Origin: Paragorgia papillata
Taxonomy: Eukaryota; Cnidaria; Anthozoa; Scleralcyonacea; Coralliidae
Direction of reading: 5' to 3'
Length of the DNA stretch: 64,000 nt
NCBI GenBank assembly: GCA_035771165.1
Contig: JAWNZC010000234.1
Location: forward strand, 3,753,001 to 3,817,000
This document shows positions 49,600 through 62,156 of this stretch, in pieces. The notes below the pieces were generated by a model. That model saw nothing but the letters and a program-made list of their open reading frames with translations, was not told where the DNA came from and ran no database searches. Position 1 is the first letter of the stretch; every line of letters starts with the position of its first letter. Position numbers and translations under genes: made by a program.

Positions 49600-49735
49600 G
49601 GTACCGCATAATTGCAATAAGTACTCAGGAATATTTGACTAGAGATTAGTGATTTCTGATTAATATAAAAAACTTATGAGGTACAAGACTACAAGCTCAG
49701 TTGTGTATGTATGCATTATATAGCTCACCGGTTTA

Positions 49736-50053
49736 GGTATAGATGGAGCATCTGTGATGGAAAGTGATATGAATGGTGTTTTGGGGCTTCTGCAGCGAGA
49801 GAACCCATTTCTGATTGGTATTCACTGCATTAACCACAGGCTTCACCTTGCTGTTTCCAAGGCAGCAAAAGTAATAAAGAATGTGAACACACTATCCACC
49901 ATACTCAGCACCATTTACCAGCATGTGACCAACTCACAGGCTTCAAAAGTTCAAAAATTTGGCTGATGTGTTAGGTGCGATTAATGACAGTGAACCTGAA
50001 GAGGGAGACGAGAACAGTGCACCTTCCTTAAAGTATCTCAAGTTCAAGCGAGT
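49736..50053 (+). pseudogene. ZNF862-like gene, catalytic exon 2
   Basis: After an acceptor near 49735 the frame gives GIDGASVMESDMNGVLGLLQ, then IGIHCINHRLHLAVSKAAKV. DGASVM and HC-x-NHRL-LA are hallmark motifs of hAT-type transposases. A frame change near 49955 leads to DVLGAINDSEPEEGDEN and LKYLKFKR, ending at a GTAAGAATT donor. Confidence 0.6.
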
Positions 50054-50476
50054 AAGAATTAATATAGATGAATTAATATGGCAGAACCTAGAGTATTAAA
50101 ATAGCAGTCTTTTTCGTTTGACGCGTGTGATCGCACGCGCACGCATTTGCACACGCGTGAACCCAACTGTGCGTGCTGTTTATCGCACGCGTGAAAAGCC
50201 ACGTTCAGTCGAAAACGCACAAGGCAGATTTTGCTAAAACGTTTTCATCGTAGCCAAAAATAAACAACATTGCGTTTCCTACTTGAACAATGTATGTTAA
50301 TTTGGTTTCCTCTGTATAATTTCGCTCTCGAACAATTTGTATTCGAGCTACGTTTCCAAGGAAGTCGTTTGTGATGATTTTTGTGCGCTCATTGGCTGAA
50401 AATTCCGAGTTAGCCAATCAGAACTTAAGTGGACGCTGCATAGCAACGCTGAAGGGGAACCCGGCCATATGATCTT

Positions 50477-53400
50477 TTGATCAGCGCCATCAAAGGTCTT
50501 TTCGGGGAGATGGCAGCCAAAGGCAAAAAAATTGAATTAAAAACATTCAATAGCTATGGGAAACCAGAAATTATCGGTAATAAAACTGTTGAAGAAGGAG
50601 GGAGAAAATACGTAAACTTTATCTGGTGCAAAGTATGTGTGAGAAACAAGGACGCCATACGTCGAGACCCAACAATAAAGGGGAGTGCCAAGGGGACTCC
50701 ATTCAAGTCCAGTTAATCGATGGAAAGGACGACTGCACGGCTGCCGGGGAGTTTTTTGAGGCAATCGCTAAGGCTGTTGTTGAGAAAGTGGCTGCTGTTA
50801 TCGCCAGCAATGTCAATTTTTGTCGGACGGTTCCCAAGCAAGGAAAACAAAGTCAGAAAAGGAAATGGTGTTGATAAGAGTTGAACGTAATGGTAGGTTC
50901 ATTTTTGTTTAGTCACAAGAAGTTAGTAGTTTCTTTCTGCGATAGTTTAATCTGATTTTGTTCGAGTATTCACTTACAGAATCGAACCCCGAATCGAACA
51001 CAATTTGCATGAAATGCGCCGGTATCTACAGTCATCGGGGGCTTTGTGTGATCACTTTGATTCACGCGTTCTCGATCACATCCATTTATAAATAACATGC
51101 AGGAATTACTTCCAAAAACACATGTCATGATTTCCGCCCAAAACATTGACCAATTTGTGGGAAATAGCGATCATATTTCGTTGATCTCACGGTGTCAATT
51201 CCATAGGCTTAGGAATGAGTTTGTCAAATGTTTTGCACCGGAAATCATGACATGTTATTTTTAGGCCATGCCGTGGATCATCGCTTTTTATAACAAGACA
51301 TTGCAAATGGTATTGATAATTGATTGATATATTCCCTCTAGGAATCCCAGTGTATTTTCTAGTCTCACTTCTGGATATGTCTGAATGGGGAGGCAGCAAT
51401 GCAGAATCTTTGAAGGATGGTATTGATAGCATTTTTGGCCCATCTGGCAACATACCTCTTGGCGACTACCAAACGAAGCTCGTTTCCTGTACAGCCTACG
51501 GCGCCAGCGTCAACATGGGCCACATTTTAGGGTTGCTCACACGTATTGGTCGCGAAAGAGAGTGGCTTTTGAAAATCCATTGCTCAAACCATCGTATCGA
51601 GCTTGCAGTAAAAGCTGCCTTAAAAAATTCTGCATTTGAAGAACTGGGCGGCGCAACGCCAGTCAATTCGCTGATCGACGTGCGATATAGAAGTAGACTG
51701 GCACGAGCGAGTTTTGAAGAAAATTCGAGCAAAAGCAGCAATTCGTGTATCGGTAGATTATAACTATTTTTTCGTTAAATTTTTCATGTGAGAAGAAATT
51801 GATTGGATTTACAGATAAAATATTACTTCTATTACTGCAGCAGTATGTATTTTGTGTAGAAACTAGTGTCAAAGAGAATTTATTTTGGATAACGTCCATG
51901 CCCTTTAATGCCTTTCATGGAGGCTAAACTTCACCACGAGCGCATTGTATGTTCTTCTACTACCAACGGCTAGAGATTCAGGTATGTTGAAGTTTATTAT
52001 CTTACTCTTGTTTCTTAAAATTCTTGTTAAAATCGGAGATGATCATTTTGAGATATCGTGGCTGAAACTCGACCCTTATCAATGCTTGATTTCTAGCGGT
52101 TTAACCTTTCAAATTTTGTAAGAAATATAAACAAGACGTGTTGTTTTGACATACGGCGATTCTCTTTAACCGTGTCATTGTATTCCTTAAGTTTCCGGAC
52201 TGTTGTAACAAAATGATTGTAATTTCTAAACAGATTCATTTCTTTATTCGATTTATTATAATACGAGTTTTTGGAAGTATAGTCGGCGCATTGTGTGTTA
52301 AAATGTTGCCAACACCGTGAGATTTTACTGTGACATAGGTAAGAAGTATAATTTTCATATTCTGTAGAAATAAAACAATTTGTGATTGATCAATTTTTTA
52401 TTTTGAGCCTGAAACTTGGTGTACTGTGTGGAAGCAAGAGGTTTCTTCTATCGAACATTGACCCGTGCTTATGCATGGCGTTTGCAAACTTAAAAAAATA
52501 TGTCGCGTCAGGATTGTAATGTCGTAAGCAAGTTTCAGCAATTTTCAGAGTAAAAGAAAACTAATCTTGTCACATATTCTTCCACGTATATAAAACGAGC
52601 TAAATCCTCAAAATAACTTATTTCTTCAATTGGTCAAAGCATGGCCTTATCTATCTTATACAATACCAGCAATTCAATTCATAAGAATCAATTGCACTTG
52701 CTCATGAAATTTCTTAAGAAATTTTAAGTTTGCTTTGCTGTTTCTGTTAAAAACAACCTAGGTCGAGCTCTTATCTGAAAGCAATCAACCTGCAGCATTT
52801 GCTGAATCTATACCAACCAATCTTCAACAGAAGATTATTAGATTTACAAACTAATTCAAGGTGCTGTATGTTAAATCATTACATGATAACTAATCCTAAT
52901 GATCCAATAAATGAGTACCAGTTCTAAGCATACTCGATATGATTATTATGCCTTATTTCCTCTTTATCACTGTCAACTGTCTATCAAGTGGTTGAGTAAT
53001 TATATATACTCTCTGGCAAGCATATATCTTTTCATTTTTACAGTCTCTACTGTAGGAATATTTACTTCCAGTTGACCAAAAATGCTGCAGAATTTGCTGG
53101 AGGATAGTTTTTTTAGTGAAAAACAGTCAGTTCTAAAGAATTTGTGGTATTGGTGGAAAAATGATTTGTTCCCATGAGTGGTTTGTTTTTGCAAAAGTTT
53201 TCTTCAAGTCAACTGCTTTCTTCTTCACCTTCATGAAAACAAGCTTGAAAGTCTTGAAATAACTCTGAGATGTACCATTCACAAAATCTTATTTTAAACC
53301 AAATTTAGTGGAATCCAATGCTGGTGCTAGTGCCAATGTAATAATTTTTTATTTATTTATCTGCTTTGTGTAAAAAATAGTTGTCAGAGTTTGTAAACAG

Positions 53401-54877
53401 TTATTAAATGTTTAATGAAAACACTTGAACCAGTTGTACTCTCAGTGTTGAATGCTTTGATACATTATCTTCACTATTAGTGTCATCCAACTCAAACTTG
53501 AAATATTTTTTAAATCCACTTTGCTAGCCATATTTATGGTTTTGTTTTAATTTTTTTATTTTAATGTTACCGCTTTATCAACAATTTTTTGCTTATGAAT
53601 CGATATAAGGAAAAGAGTCATGTTATCAACCATTGTAACAACCGCTGACCGGTGAATATCAATTACTCGTTGCCAGCCCGCATCACACGTTGATCAGCTC
53701 TCCCATTCCCGTTGCACCGCCCAGTATATAAGCGCCCTGGTCACAGATATGAAGCATTCAAGAGTTTGCTTAATATGTGGCCAGCATTTATAACTACCTA
53801 TGCGAATTTTTTGAGTGATCAGACCTACTCTAGCATACAGCCAAAAGTTCAAGGTTTGCTGAAAAAGTTTCGCTCATACCGAATGTTATGCCTGACTTGC
53901 ACATACCTAGATGTGCTCGAGAAAATAAGACCGGCATCGAAGGTATTTGAAGGAGATGGTCTCCTTGCTTACGAGGTTAAATTGGTGGAGTTAAATGATT
54001 GCAAGAATGATGCAGGTACTGATGACGAATTTATCGACAGTCATATAACTCGTTTTAGGTTGAAACAAGATGATACAGGGGTGTTTTCTCTCTCGTCAAA
54101 TTTTTTGAAAGAAGGGGATGCGTTGAAAGCCAAAGATGATAGGAGATTTGTTTCCCTCGATTTTGAAGAGATGAGTCATCCCAACAATGAGAGCAGATTA
54201 AAAGCGAGCGACGCAAAAAGAAACGTGATAAGCAGCCTAGCAACGCTTTTGAAGGATCGGTTCAAAGATTTTGACAACGGTGTATATGCAGCGATGAGTT
54301 TCTTTGACCCAAAGAACTGGACCGATGAAAAGGACTATGGAAACGACACCATTGTCACCTTTGCCAATCATTTCCAAACAACATTAGCAGTCACAAGCTA
54401 CGACTCTTCTAAAGTTCTTCGAGAATGGAGAATGCTGAGAAACTACGTTAAGGTTTGGTTCAGGAAAGTGGAGGCGGAAGATCTTTGGAAGAAGATCATC
54501 AATTTTAAAAGAGACGAGTTCCCAAATGTGTGTGTGCTCTTGCGGAGATTTTGATTTCAATAAGCGGGTCGAATTCTAGCGTAGAGCGTGCATTCAGCAT
54601 GTTAACCAACATGCTATCTGACAGGCGCCTTTCTATGAAGCATAAAAGAATGGAGTCGATGTTGATTATTGGTGCAAACGACAAGAACTGGACTCTCAAA
54701 GAGAGAAGTGAAATAATCGAGAGAGCACTGGAGATTTATCTACAGAAAAGAAGGAAAACTAAATTGGCAAGGAAAGACTTGATACCTGAATCCAGAGAGG
54801 CAACTCAGGCAAGCGGTCAAGAGCCTAGCATGGTCAACTCATCAGACGACGAGTCTGAAGATTCTGACATTTTTTGA
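50477..54877 (+). pseudogene. hAT transposase, multi-exon, frameshifted
   Basis: Exon-like frames in order. 50477-50716 gives YVNFIWCKVCVRNKDAI, a BED-type finger. 51320-51763 gives VSCTAYGASVNMGHILGLLT, then LLKIHCSNHRIELAVKAALK, the catalytic core. 53712-54554 contains FRSYRMLCLTCTYLDVLEKI and FKDFDNGVYAAMSFFDPKNW. 54530-54877 is the dimerisation domain (SGSNSSVERAFSMLTNMLSD, RRLSMKHKRMESMLIIGAND). The last two overlap by a frame change near 54535. 51764-53711 looks intronic. In the core, A-Y-G-A-S-V-N replaces the usual aspartate before GAS. Probably inactive. Confidence 0.65.
51764..53711. other. Intron-like AT-rich stretch of the nested hAT transposon
   Basis: No coding frame or repeat recognised. 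Confidence 0.5.
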
Positions 54878-55202
54878 AGATTCTGACACAAGTACATCCG
54901 GTGATTATGATGAACAAATTAATATAATACTATAGTCTGTGTTCGGATTGACGTTAAAACGAACTTTTTCAAGTTTTAATGTGTACTACATGTATTTTAA
55001 ATGTTATTTCTTCCTTTTATATAAATATAATATTTTCTTGTGTTACGGTTACTTAACTGGTCAGATTAGTGGTTTATTGTTACCCGTGCGATTCGCACCC
55101 ACAAATTTGTTTATGCGTGTGAATTACCGCACGCGTGTGATTTTGCTCCCGAAAAGGACTGAAATAGGCACAATTGGATGACGAAATTGTTTTTTTTTTG
55201 TA

Positions 55203-55457
55203 GATTTTTTATGTCAGGTGGTTGTCTGTGGGGGAAGCAGTAAAGGCAGTGATTCATAATTACCACCCCCTGCTCGTTCTGCTAGAAGAAGCTGCTAATG
55301 ATGACCCTACCTCGATAGGGCTTTTTGAACAGCTATCCTCGTATAGATATGTAGCTCTTCTCCATCTCTTGGGTGATGTTGTGGGAGCTACAAACCATCT
55401 CTGCAGAATTTTTCAGTATCGAGATATTTCATTCTCTACTGTACATCGCAAAGTCAG
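55203..55457 (+). pseudogene. ZNF862-like gene, exon after the nested hAT
   Basis: A TTTTTTTTTGTAG acceptor precedes the frame RWLSVGEAVKAVIHNYHPLL, then LFEQLSSYRYVALLHLLGDV and FQYRDISFSTV, and GTAACT follows. R-W-L-S-x3-AV is the expected sequel to the exon ending LKYLKFKR at 50053, which shows that the hAT sits in the intron between. A small further exon may lie at about 55579-55611 (LQDMKQQPG). Confidence 0.6.
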
Positions 55458-56014
55458 GTAACTGAAATTCATAAAGTTGTTCTTATAATTCATAAGAGAA
55501 AGAGTTGTCACTGAGTCATGATAAATCATTCTAAAAATAAATATCAATTAAATCACTTTAGCTACCAATATTTGTTCAGACTTTACAAGATATGAAGCAG
55601 CAACCTGGAAGGTACCTTCAGATCTTCACCATTAAGATCTTCTCTTGAAAACCTAAAATTTTCCACAAAATGTGTTCTCAGAATGCTGGAAATGCCATTT
55701 CAAAGACCCAAATTTTACGGCACTCCTTGCATTGAAATTGTGGCCGCCATTTTGAAAAATCCGAGTACAAAAATCCAAATCCCGATGATTGTTCCGAAGT
55801 TGACTCGGACCTAGTACCTCGCGGTCACCTCAACTGCGAGTATCCCATCTAGCCACGATCTTAAAATAGTCTTTTCGATCATATTTTTTTCGATCTTGTG
55901 TTATTCATTGTTATTACAGTCACACTACATAGTCCTGAATTTGATGGATTTTGACAATGCTATGGACACTTTCAGGGTTCTGCCCAGGAGCATGTGAGTG
56001 CCGGGTACCTACAA

Positions 56015-56041
56015 CCCCCCCCCCCCCCCCCCCCCCCCCCC
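56015..56041. repeat. Poly-C tract (27 bp)
   Basis: Uninterrupted C run; it creates Gly- or Pro-run shadow frames. Confidence 0.95.
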
Positions 56042-56714
56042 AAGAATATGTGAAAATTAGTAATCTGAAAATGATATTTTCCAAATGTGAGCAAGAGAAA
56101 TTCATAATCCTTTACATCATGTGTCTCACAATTTTGTCAGACTAAATATTACTATTAAGTATTAAGTATTCTCTACGTAAAGCTAACCAACGCCAGTGTA
56201 ACCCACTGAATGCCGGGCACCGCCCACCGTGGGCAGAACCCTGCACTTTACAATTATGTTCAAGATGTAAATAAACTAATGTATTAACACTCTTATTGAT
56301 GTGTTATTGTACAGCTAGGCATACACTAGTGTAGTATGAATAATGTTGTCAGCCAGACTGGAAAGTTTGTAAAATGCGCAACAGAGATTCATATATTTCT
56401 TATATGCGGGCAATTCTCAGCCTGAAACTGCGCAATGGAGATCTCTGTTGCATGGTACAAACTTTCCAGTCAATTGTTGTGTTAAATAAAAGTTAACCAT
56501 GTTTGGATACTGCACATTGGAATATCTACTATCCAAATGTGGGATACTAATTTTCAAGGAGGGATACCAGATTTGAAGTGCCAGTATACTGTACCACTGG
56601 ATACTGCTAAAAATTTCCAATCTCATGCCTTGCTTATACACTCTTGGTGTTATATGTATAGTGATGCACATTGCATTGTCAATCAAATGATGCTACTTCA
56701 TAGAACCTGAAGAA

Positions 56715-56805
56715 ACTTAAGACTGATAAAGCATGTGGACCAGATAAAGTTGCACCCAAACTATTAAAGTATGCCAGGGATGCTTTAATTTCAATAGTTT
56801 GGGTG
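56715..56805 (+). pseudogene. LINE RT fragment, duplicate of 7365-7455
   Basis: Same KACGPDKVAPKLLKYARDA translation and same palindromic end as in copy 1. Confidence 0.55.
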
Positions 56806-56841
56806 ACTTTATCCTTACAGTGAGTACAGTACACTAGCTCT

Positions 56842-57684
56842 TTAATGACCTTTGTTCACATGACTTACCAAATCACGGGCTAAGTCAAATCTGGCATCAC
56901 ATTGTAAACATATGTATTCCATCCCAGTTGGTTCGGTGGCTTCCAGTTCATGGATTAACAAATGTCTATCAAATATTTCACTACAAAATGTTCCATTGCA
57001 GAAACCACATTTGAAGGTTTTTTCTTTTGTATGAGTTCTTTGGTGTGATAGTAAGTCACTTGATTGTCTAAATGTCTTGTCACAAACATCACATTTAAAA
57101 GGCTTCTCTCCAGTATGTGTTCTTTTGTGATATACTAAGTTACCCGAATGGAAAAATGTCTTGTCACATATATCACACTTGAATGATTTCTCCTTGGTAC
57201 ATGTATGTGTTCCTTTGTGAACTAGTAAGGTTCCTCTGTGACTAAACGTCTTGTCACAGACATTACACCTATATGGTTTCTCCTCAGTATGTGTTCTTTT
57301 ATGAACTAGTAAGTTACCTGATTGGGAAAATGACTTGTCACATATATCACATTTGAATGGTTTCGCTCCAGTATGTGTTCTTTTATGAACTAGTAAGTTA
57401 CCTGATTGGGAAAATGACTTGTCACATATATCACATTTGAATGGTTTCGCTCCAGTATGTGTTCTTTTATGAACTAGTAAGTAACGTGAGTGAGAAAATG
57501 TCTTCTCACAGACATCACATTTGAATGGTTTCTCTTCGGAGTGTGTTAACATATGACGTCTTAAACTTGATAAATAACCAAACGTCTTGTTGCAGACAGA
57601 ACAGCTATTGGACTTTTCATTCGTAATAAGATTTCCCTTAGCTTTGTCAGATTTTCCAGTCATGGTAGACATCGATTTCTTCAA
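56842..57684 (-). CDS. C2H2 zinc-finger protein, copy 2
   Basis: 280 residues, nine C2H2 units, paralogue of 7505-8341. Units 3 and 4 are identical (FKCDICDKSFSQSGNLLVHK), a recent internal duplication. A longer linker (THTCTKEKSFKC) follows unit 5. Unit 7 is intact here but broken in copy 1. The last three units match copy 1 almost exactly, while the recognition residues of units 2-5 differ, so the copies may bind different DNA. Intronless, ATG before KKSMSTMTGKS. Confidence 0.8.
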   Translation of the reverse strand: MKKSMSTMTGKSDKAKGNLITNEKSNSCSVCNKTFGYLSSLRRHMLTHSEEKPFKCDVCEKTFSHSRYLLVHKRTHTGAKPFKCDICDKSFSQSGNLLVHKRTHTGAKPFKCDICDKSFSQSGNLLVHKRTHTEEKPYRCNVCDKTFSHRGTLLVHKGTHTCTKEKSFKCDICDKTFFHSGNLVYHKRTHTGEKPFKCDVCDKTFRQSSDLLSHQRTHTKEKTFKCGFCNGTFCSEIFDRHLLIHELEATEPTGMEYICLQCDARFDLARDLVSHVNKGH

Positions 57685-57821
57685 TTTATTAATTAACTGT
57701 TACTTCCAGAATGACTTTTAATCAGAGCCCGCGATGCCTTTGGTTAATACTTCAAGTACCACAAACACTCTGCCCAAGCCACAGACTGACCGAATTACAA
57801 TAAGCCGGCCATTTGCACGAT

Positions 57822-58017
57822 CAGTGGCGTAGGAAGCAAGCTGATCTTGGAGGGACACAGCTTCAAAAGGACACTTTGTTCAGGGGGTAGGACTTCAAAA
57901 GGACACTTGAAACACATGTTTTATCATAAAAGGGCACTTTTCTGTTGCAATAAGGGCACTTCATGACAAAGTTGGGGGGCAAATGCCCTGTCCCCCCCCC
58001 CGGTTCCTACACCCCTG
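57822..58017. mobile_element. Short hAT MITE
   Basis: Ends CAGTGGCGTAGGAA and TTCCTACACCCCTG. Perfect 8-bp duplication TGCACGAT (57814-57821 and 58018-58025). 196 bp, no coding. Confidence 0.85.
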
Positions 58018-58028
58018 TGCACGATGAC

Positions 58029-58795
58029 GTGAGATGGCGTACGTTGGGTGACTACAACTACCAGAATGCTTTGCCAGTATTCTAGGTCTTCGCCTACACA
58101 CGTAAAAATCTCGCAAGTTGTTACAGCATTGTTGCCTGAACAATGCTGTAACAACTTGTTGACACATGTGAACAACATTGATAAATGAACAACATTGTTC
58201 ATCATTGTTTCAACAAGTTGTTACAGCTTGATGAAACAACAACCGTTGTCCACGCATGTTGTAAGAACCGAAGAACGTGTTGATACATCAACCATGTTTA
58301 CCATTGTTGTAACACTGTTGTTCATCGTTGTTATTTCGTCATGCTGTTACAACATGTTGTATCATGTGCGAACAACGTTGTTGGCTATAAAAATGTGCTG
58401 TTGGAACAACTTGTTCATGACTGTTGATTTATCCGTGAACAAGTTGTTCGAACCATAAGTGAACAACCTGTTGACAACCGTAAACAAGTTGTGCGTTTTT
58501 ACGCGTGTAAAAGGCATGACTCTCGCGGCTTTTCCAAATTTGTCGTCGAGTTTCAGCGAGTCTCAAGATTTAATTTAGCAATCTTGTCAATATCCTAACC
58601 ACAACATAAACCCTAACCCCAATCAGAAATCTGGTTTATCCCCTAGCTTTTTGGGAAAACACATTTGTCGACATGTTTTGGAAAAGCCGCGAAAGGACTG
58701 AACGGGTCACTTTGAGTCATCCATTTCAGCCGAAACCTTAGAATACTGGCAAAGCATTCTGGTAGTTGTAGTCACCCAACGCCATGCAAATGGCT
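58029..58795. mobile_element. TIR element with TTGTT-rich centre
   Basis: GTTGGGTGACTACAACTACC (58043) is inverted at about 58765. The inner part is made of AACAAGTTGTTACAGC-like short palindromes. The hAT MITE lies inside its left end. No ORF. Confidence 0.6.
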
Positions 58796-59075
58796 TATTC
58801 TGTTCATTAACAAGCCGCTACAACCTCGTTAACATCAACTTTTTTTGCGCAAAGCGACTTTTTCTCTTGTAGTTATAAGCTCTGGCCTCTGGTCTGGGAC
58901 TAAACCAATGAATTAGAAATCTACTTAATTCTAACAATAAGGGAAAAAATAGATTCGAGGAAAAAGGAATTCGCCTAGTGGAAAACCCGCTTTAAAGTCT
59001 CGGCAATGATTCACGTGACCAGAAAATACTTCATATAAACTACGGGCGCAGAAGTATGATTTTCACAAAATGGTG

Positions 59076-60480
59076 GTGAAAGAGTTTGAATCAGTGGGGT
59101 CTATTGTATATAACCAAAGTGATATCTTTGGCTCGTCGATTAGAGCCAAACATATGGCGGACAAACCGCAAGCATACAGGCCTGAAGAACGTATAGGGCC
59201 AGACTGATCTGGTCGAAAGACCGTAAGCTAGGCTAAAATAAACGCAACCTCTTACCCAGGGTCTTACCTCCGCTCCCCACTCCCCCCTCGCTGCAGAAAG
59301 ACCCTGGTACACGCTGGTCACGTGCTGCCCAAAATATGGGCAGATCAAAACAAATTTAGTGTGGGTAGGGTGGTACAAAAAAACTTTCTCGACTTACCAA
59401 CCGGAGTAGTGTTTATGTACAAAACGCAAAACATCTGGCCAGATGAAATGTCGCGACTCACGAAAGGTGCACAACGGCTTGTCGGCTGGAGAAACAATCC
59501 GAAACGAGATATAATTTAATAAGAATGCCAAAGTGTCAAAGATCAATATTTTGCTGGCTTTGTAGCGCTGGCGACATGTGTTATTGATGGGAGAATATTC
59601 GTTTTAAGCATTCCAATCGCGAGGCTTTTAACTGGACGTATTCACTTAAATATAACGGCAGCTTTCGGGTGTGGTATTCAACAACGTACAGGTGAAACAT
59701 ACGTGTTTTATTGTTTATAGCCTATTGAGAGTTTGAAACAGTCTTCCGTTTCATTATCCAATGTGAGGTTTACTGTGCTGCGTTGTTTTGACCAGTTCTC
59801 ATGCAGAAAAAATTATGGTCAGTCATCCACGAACATGATAATTGATAAATATATCTGATATAAAATGTCAATTTTGAAGTTCATTTTAAAAAGGTTTGTC
59901 GATACCGTACCGATATCCGTACCTTGTATAATTTAAGCACCCAGGTTGACGATTATTAAAGGAATGGGAACATCAAAAACTTTCTTCATTGTAAACTTAA
60001 ATAAACACAGCGATTTATTATAAACTGAAAACAATAGCTGTCAAAACAACTTGTTTCAATTTTAAAATCGTATCACCGGTTTAACGATTCATTTCAAAAT
60101 CTAATACCAGAAAACAAAACAAGATACTTATACATGCATTTCTTCGATTATTCCAGCGAGGTCAAGCATTGATACGCGGGGACACTCCCACAGTCGAAAT
60201 GTTTTATAGACGACACATGACCAGCGTGTACTAGGGTCTTTGCGCAGCGAGGGGGGAGGGGGGGAGCGGAGGTAAGACTCTGGGTACGAGGTTGAAATAA
60301 ACGTTAGCTAGGCAAGACCCTCTCCGCCTAGAATTCTTAATTTCCGAATATCCTTAAATCAATTCTCATATCATTCTCTTCTCTTAACAACATGCATTAC
60401 AAGACTAACATATATCATCATACTTGGACAGAGCAGTATATAATGTAATACATCGAACCCAACCTACGTTCAAATAATCT
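59076..60480. mobile_element. Region with a ~1-kb TIR element; no gene
   Basis: TACCCAGGGTCTTACCTCCG (59254) and its inverse near 60265-60295 frame a ~1.05-kb stretch, including GACCAGCGTGTAC pairs. No recognisable coding inside. Confidence 0.5.
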
Positions 60481-60482
60481 GA

Positions 60483-60605
60483 GTCCCAGTAGCTCAATGG
60501 TTAGAGGGTATCACCGGCGATCGGAAGGTTGTGGGTTCGGGTCCCGCTTGGGAACTCAGAAAATTCTTCTGAGTAAAATAGCTCGAAGAACATTTACGCT
60601 CAATT
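60483..60605 (+). mobile_element. tRNA-derived SINE, copy 1
   Basis: A box (TAGCTCAATGGTTAGAG) and B box (GGTTCGGGTCCC) at tRNA-like spacing, then a tail shared with copy 2 (TCTGAGTAAAATAGCTCGAA). The acceptor stem does not close well. Confidence 0.6.
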
Positions 60606-60717
60606 CTCGTATCCAAGCCAGCACGTTCATCTCTTCTCTTAACAACATGCATTATAGGACATTAACATATATCATCATACTTGCACCGCATAGCACGTTC
60701 AAATCGTCTGATCAGTA

Positions 60718-60840
60718 CTCCCAGTAGCTCAATGGTTAGAGCGTCTCAACGGTGATCAGGAGGTTTTGGGTTCGAGTCCCGCTTGGGGACACAGAAATAA
60801 TTTCTGAGTAAAATAGCGCGAAGAACATTTACGCTCAATT
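60718..60840 (+). mobile_element. tRNA-derived SINE, copy 2
   Basis: A box TAGCTCAATGGTTAGAGCG, B box GGTTCGAGTCCC, same tail (TTTCTGAGTAAAATAGCGCG). About 235 bp after copy 1. Confidence 0.6.
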
Positions 60841-60985
60841 AATCTCTTCTCTTTTAATAACATTTTTTTTCTATTAGATTCGTCATTATAGTGTTATAGT
60901 ATATACATGCATTACAACATAAATTCAAAATATAACGGCATATCACGGTCACCGCAACAGCAATAAGCCAATTACTGCGGGCCCA

Positions 60986-61027
60986 AAACTAAACTAAACT
61001 AAACTAAACTAAACTAAACTAAACTAA
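60986..61027. repeat. (AAACT)n tandem repeat
   Basis: About eight pentamers. Confidence 0.9.
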
Positions 61028-61908
61028 GTAAACTAAATAAACTAGTAAATAATTATACTAACTACAAAGTTAAATCTTGCCTACAATTAATAACAGCAAA
61101 ATACTAACTAAACTCAATATGTTAATAACAACAAGAAATAGGTTACCTAAGGCTACGGGAACAGTTACATTGTAAGCAGATTGTTTTAAACGTACGAGGT
61201 AATTAGAGATAACGTTCCTCCCATGCATAGGATTATCATTAGAATTGGGGTTAACGATTATGAGAAAATGTACCTCCTATAGAAGACGTTTATTATTTAT
61301 GATAGGCGAATAAAAATAATTTGAAACCAAGAAAAAAGGTATGCTCCAACTCTGCCAAATGTTTTGCGCATGCGTGGGCTCCGGACCAAAAACAGTGATG
61401 CGGGGAACGGTTGTTATTCTGCAATATGGGACTGCCATACGTTTCTTGTAAATTTTAATGTTAGCTTTTGTAGCATAACTGCACAGAGTCAAATACGACA
61501 TGTGACCCTCCATGGGAAAACGTACCTTATCGAAATTGCGTTGAAACAGCAAAAAAACGGCGCTCGAACGATGTTCGAAGCGCGTCCAAATGGGGTTCGG
61601 ACGGTTTCGAAAGATTCTCGTAACCGTGGCTAAAAGGGTTCGAGGGCATTCCGAACGGTTGGCTACTTCTGATGCTATATTTTAAGCGTTCTTTCACAAG
61701 TTATGCATGCTTTGTTTATAGTTGCTGATCAATATAATTGTTTTATAATCAGTCTTGCTTCATTAGTATAAGTTTTGTCAGTTTAGCCTTCCAGTAATTT
61801 TGACTGATTGTTTGTATTATTATTATTTTTTCCAATATGTTCTTGATATATATACTATTTACAATATGAGTGGCCGTGTTGTACTGGATATAAAAGCTCG
61901 AGCCGAAG

Positions 61909-61975
<67 letters not shown>

Positions 61976-62150
61976 TGATTTACTTTAACTCGGAATTTAA
62001 TCAATTACAAGAATTGCTTTTCGTGAAAGCCGAGAAAAGTACAGTAATTAAAAATATAGTATTACATTTTTGTTTTTATGTTATTATATAAACTAACTAA
62101 AAAGACGTTACATACAAATAAAGCTTAGAGCTGAGTTAGACCTGATACAC
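61028..62150. other. No gene recognised; includes a (GA)n array
   Basis: The GA microsatellite is at 61912-61971. Otherwise unique-looking, AT-rich sequence. Confidence 0.5.
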
Positions 62151-62156
62151 TAGAGA

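Larger units (their letters stand above)
50105..55161 (+). mobile_element. hAT transposon nested in an intron of the ZNF862-like gene
   Basis: Short ends CAGTCTTTTTCG and CGAAAAGGACTG. AAATAG abuts both ends (50099-50104 and 55162-55167), a 6-bp match rather than the usual 8 bp. Subterminal GCACGCG-type GC-rich repeats occur at both sides (50120-50200 and 55085-55140). It carries its own transposase exons. Confidence 0.65.
43929..55847 (+). mobile_element. 11.9-kb TIR transposon carrying a ZNF862-like (hAT-related) gene, with nested insertions
   Basis: The ends are TGGGATACTCGCAGTTGAGG and the exact inverse. Inverted similarity extends about 130 bp (GTTCCGAAGTTGACTCGGAC block). Copy 1 of the duplication lacks it. 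No matching target duplication is seen (GGAGCCAT left, TCTAGCCA right), so the right flank may be rearranged. It holds an exon-split gene plus a MULE and a hAT in its introns. The gene's C-terminal dimerisation domain is missing, so the copy is deleted internally. Confidence 0.7.

Noticed and set aside
58195..58458. 87-residue ORF
   Set aside because: Comes from AACAAGTTGTT-type palindromic repeats.
60483..60840. Functional tRNA genes
   Set aside because: A and B boxes are present, but the acceptor stem pairs poorly and both copies share a non-tRNA tail, so they are SINEs.
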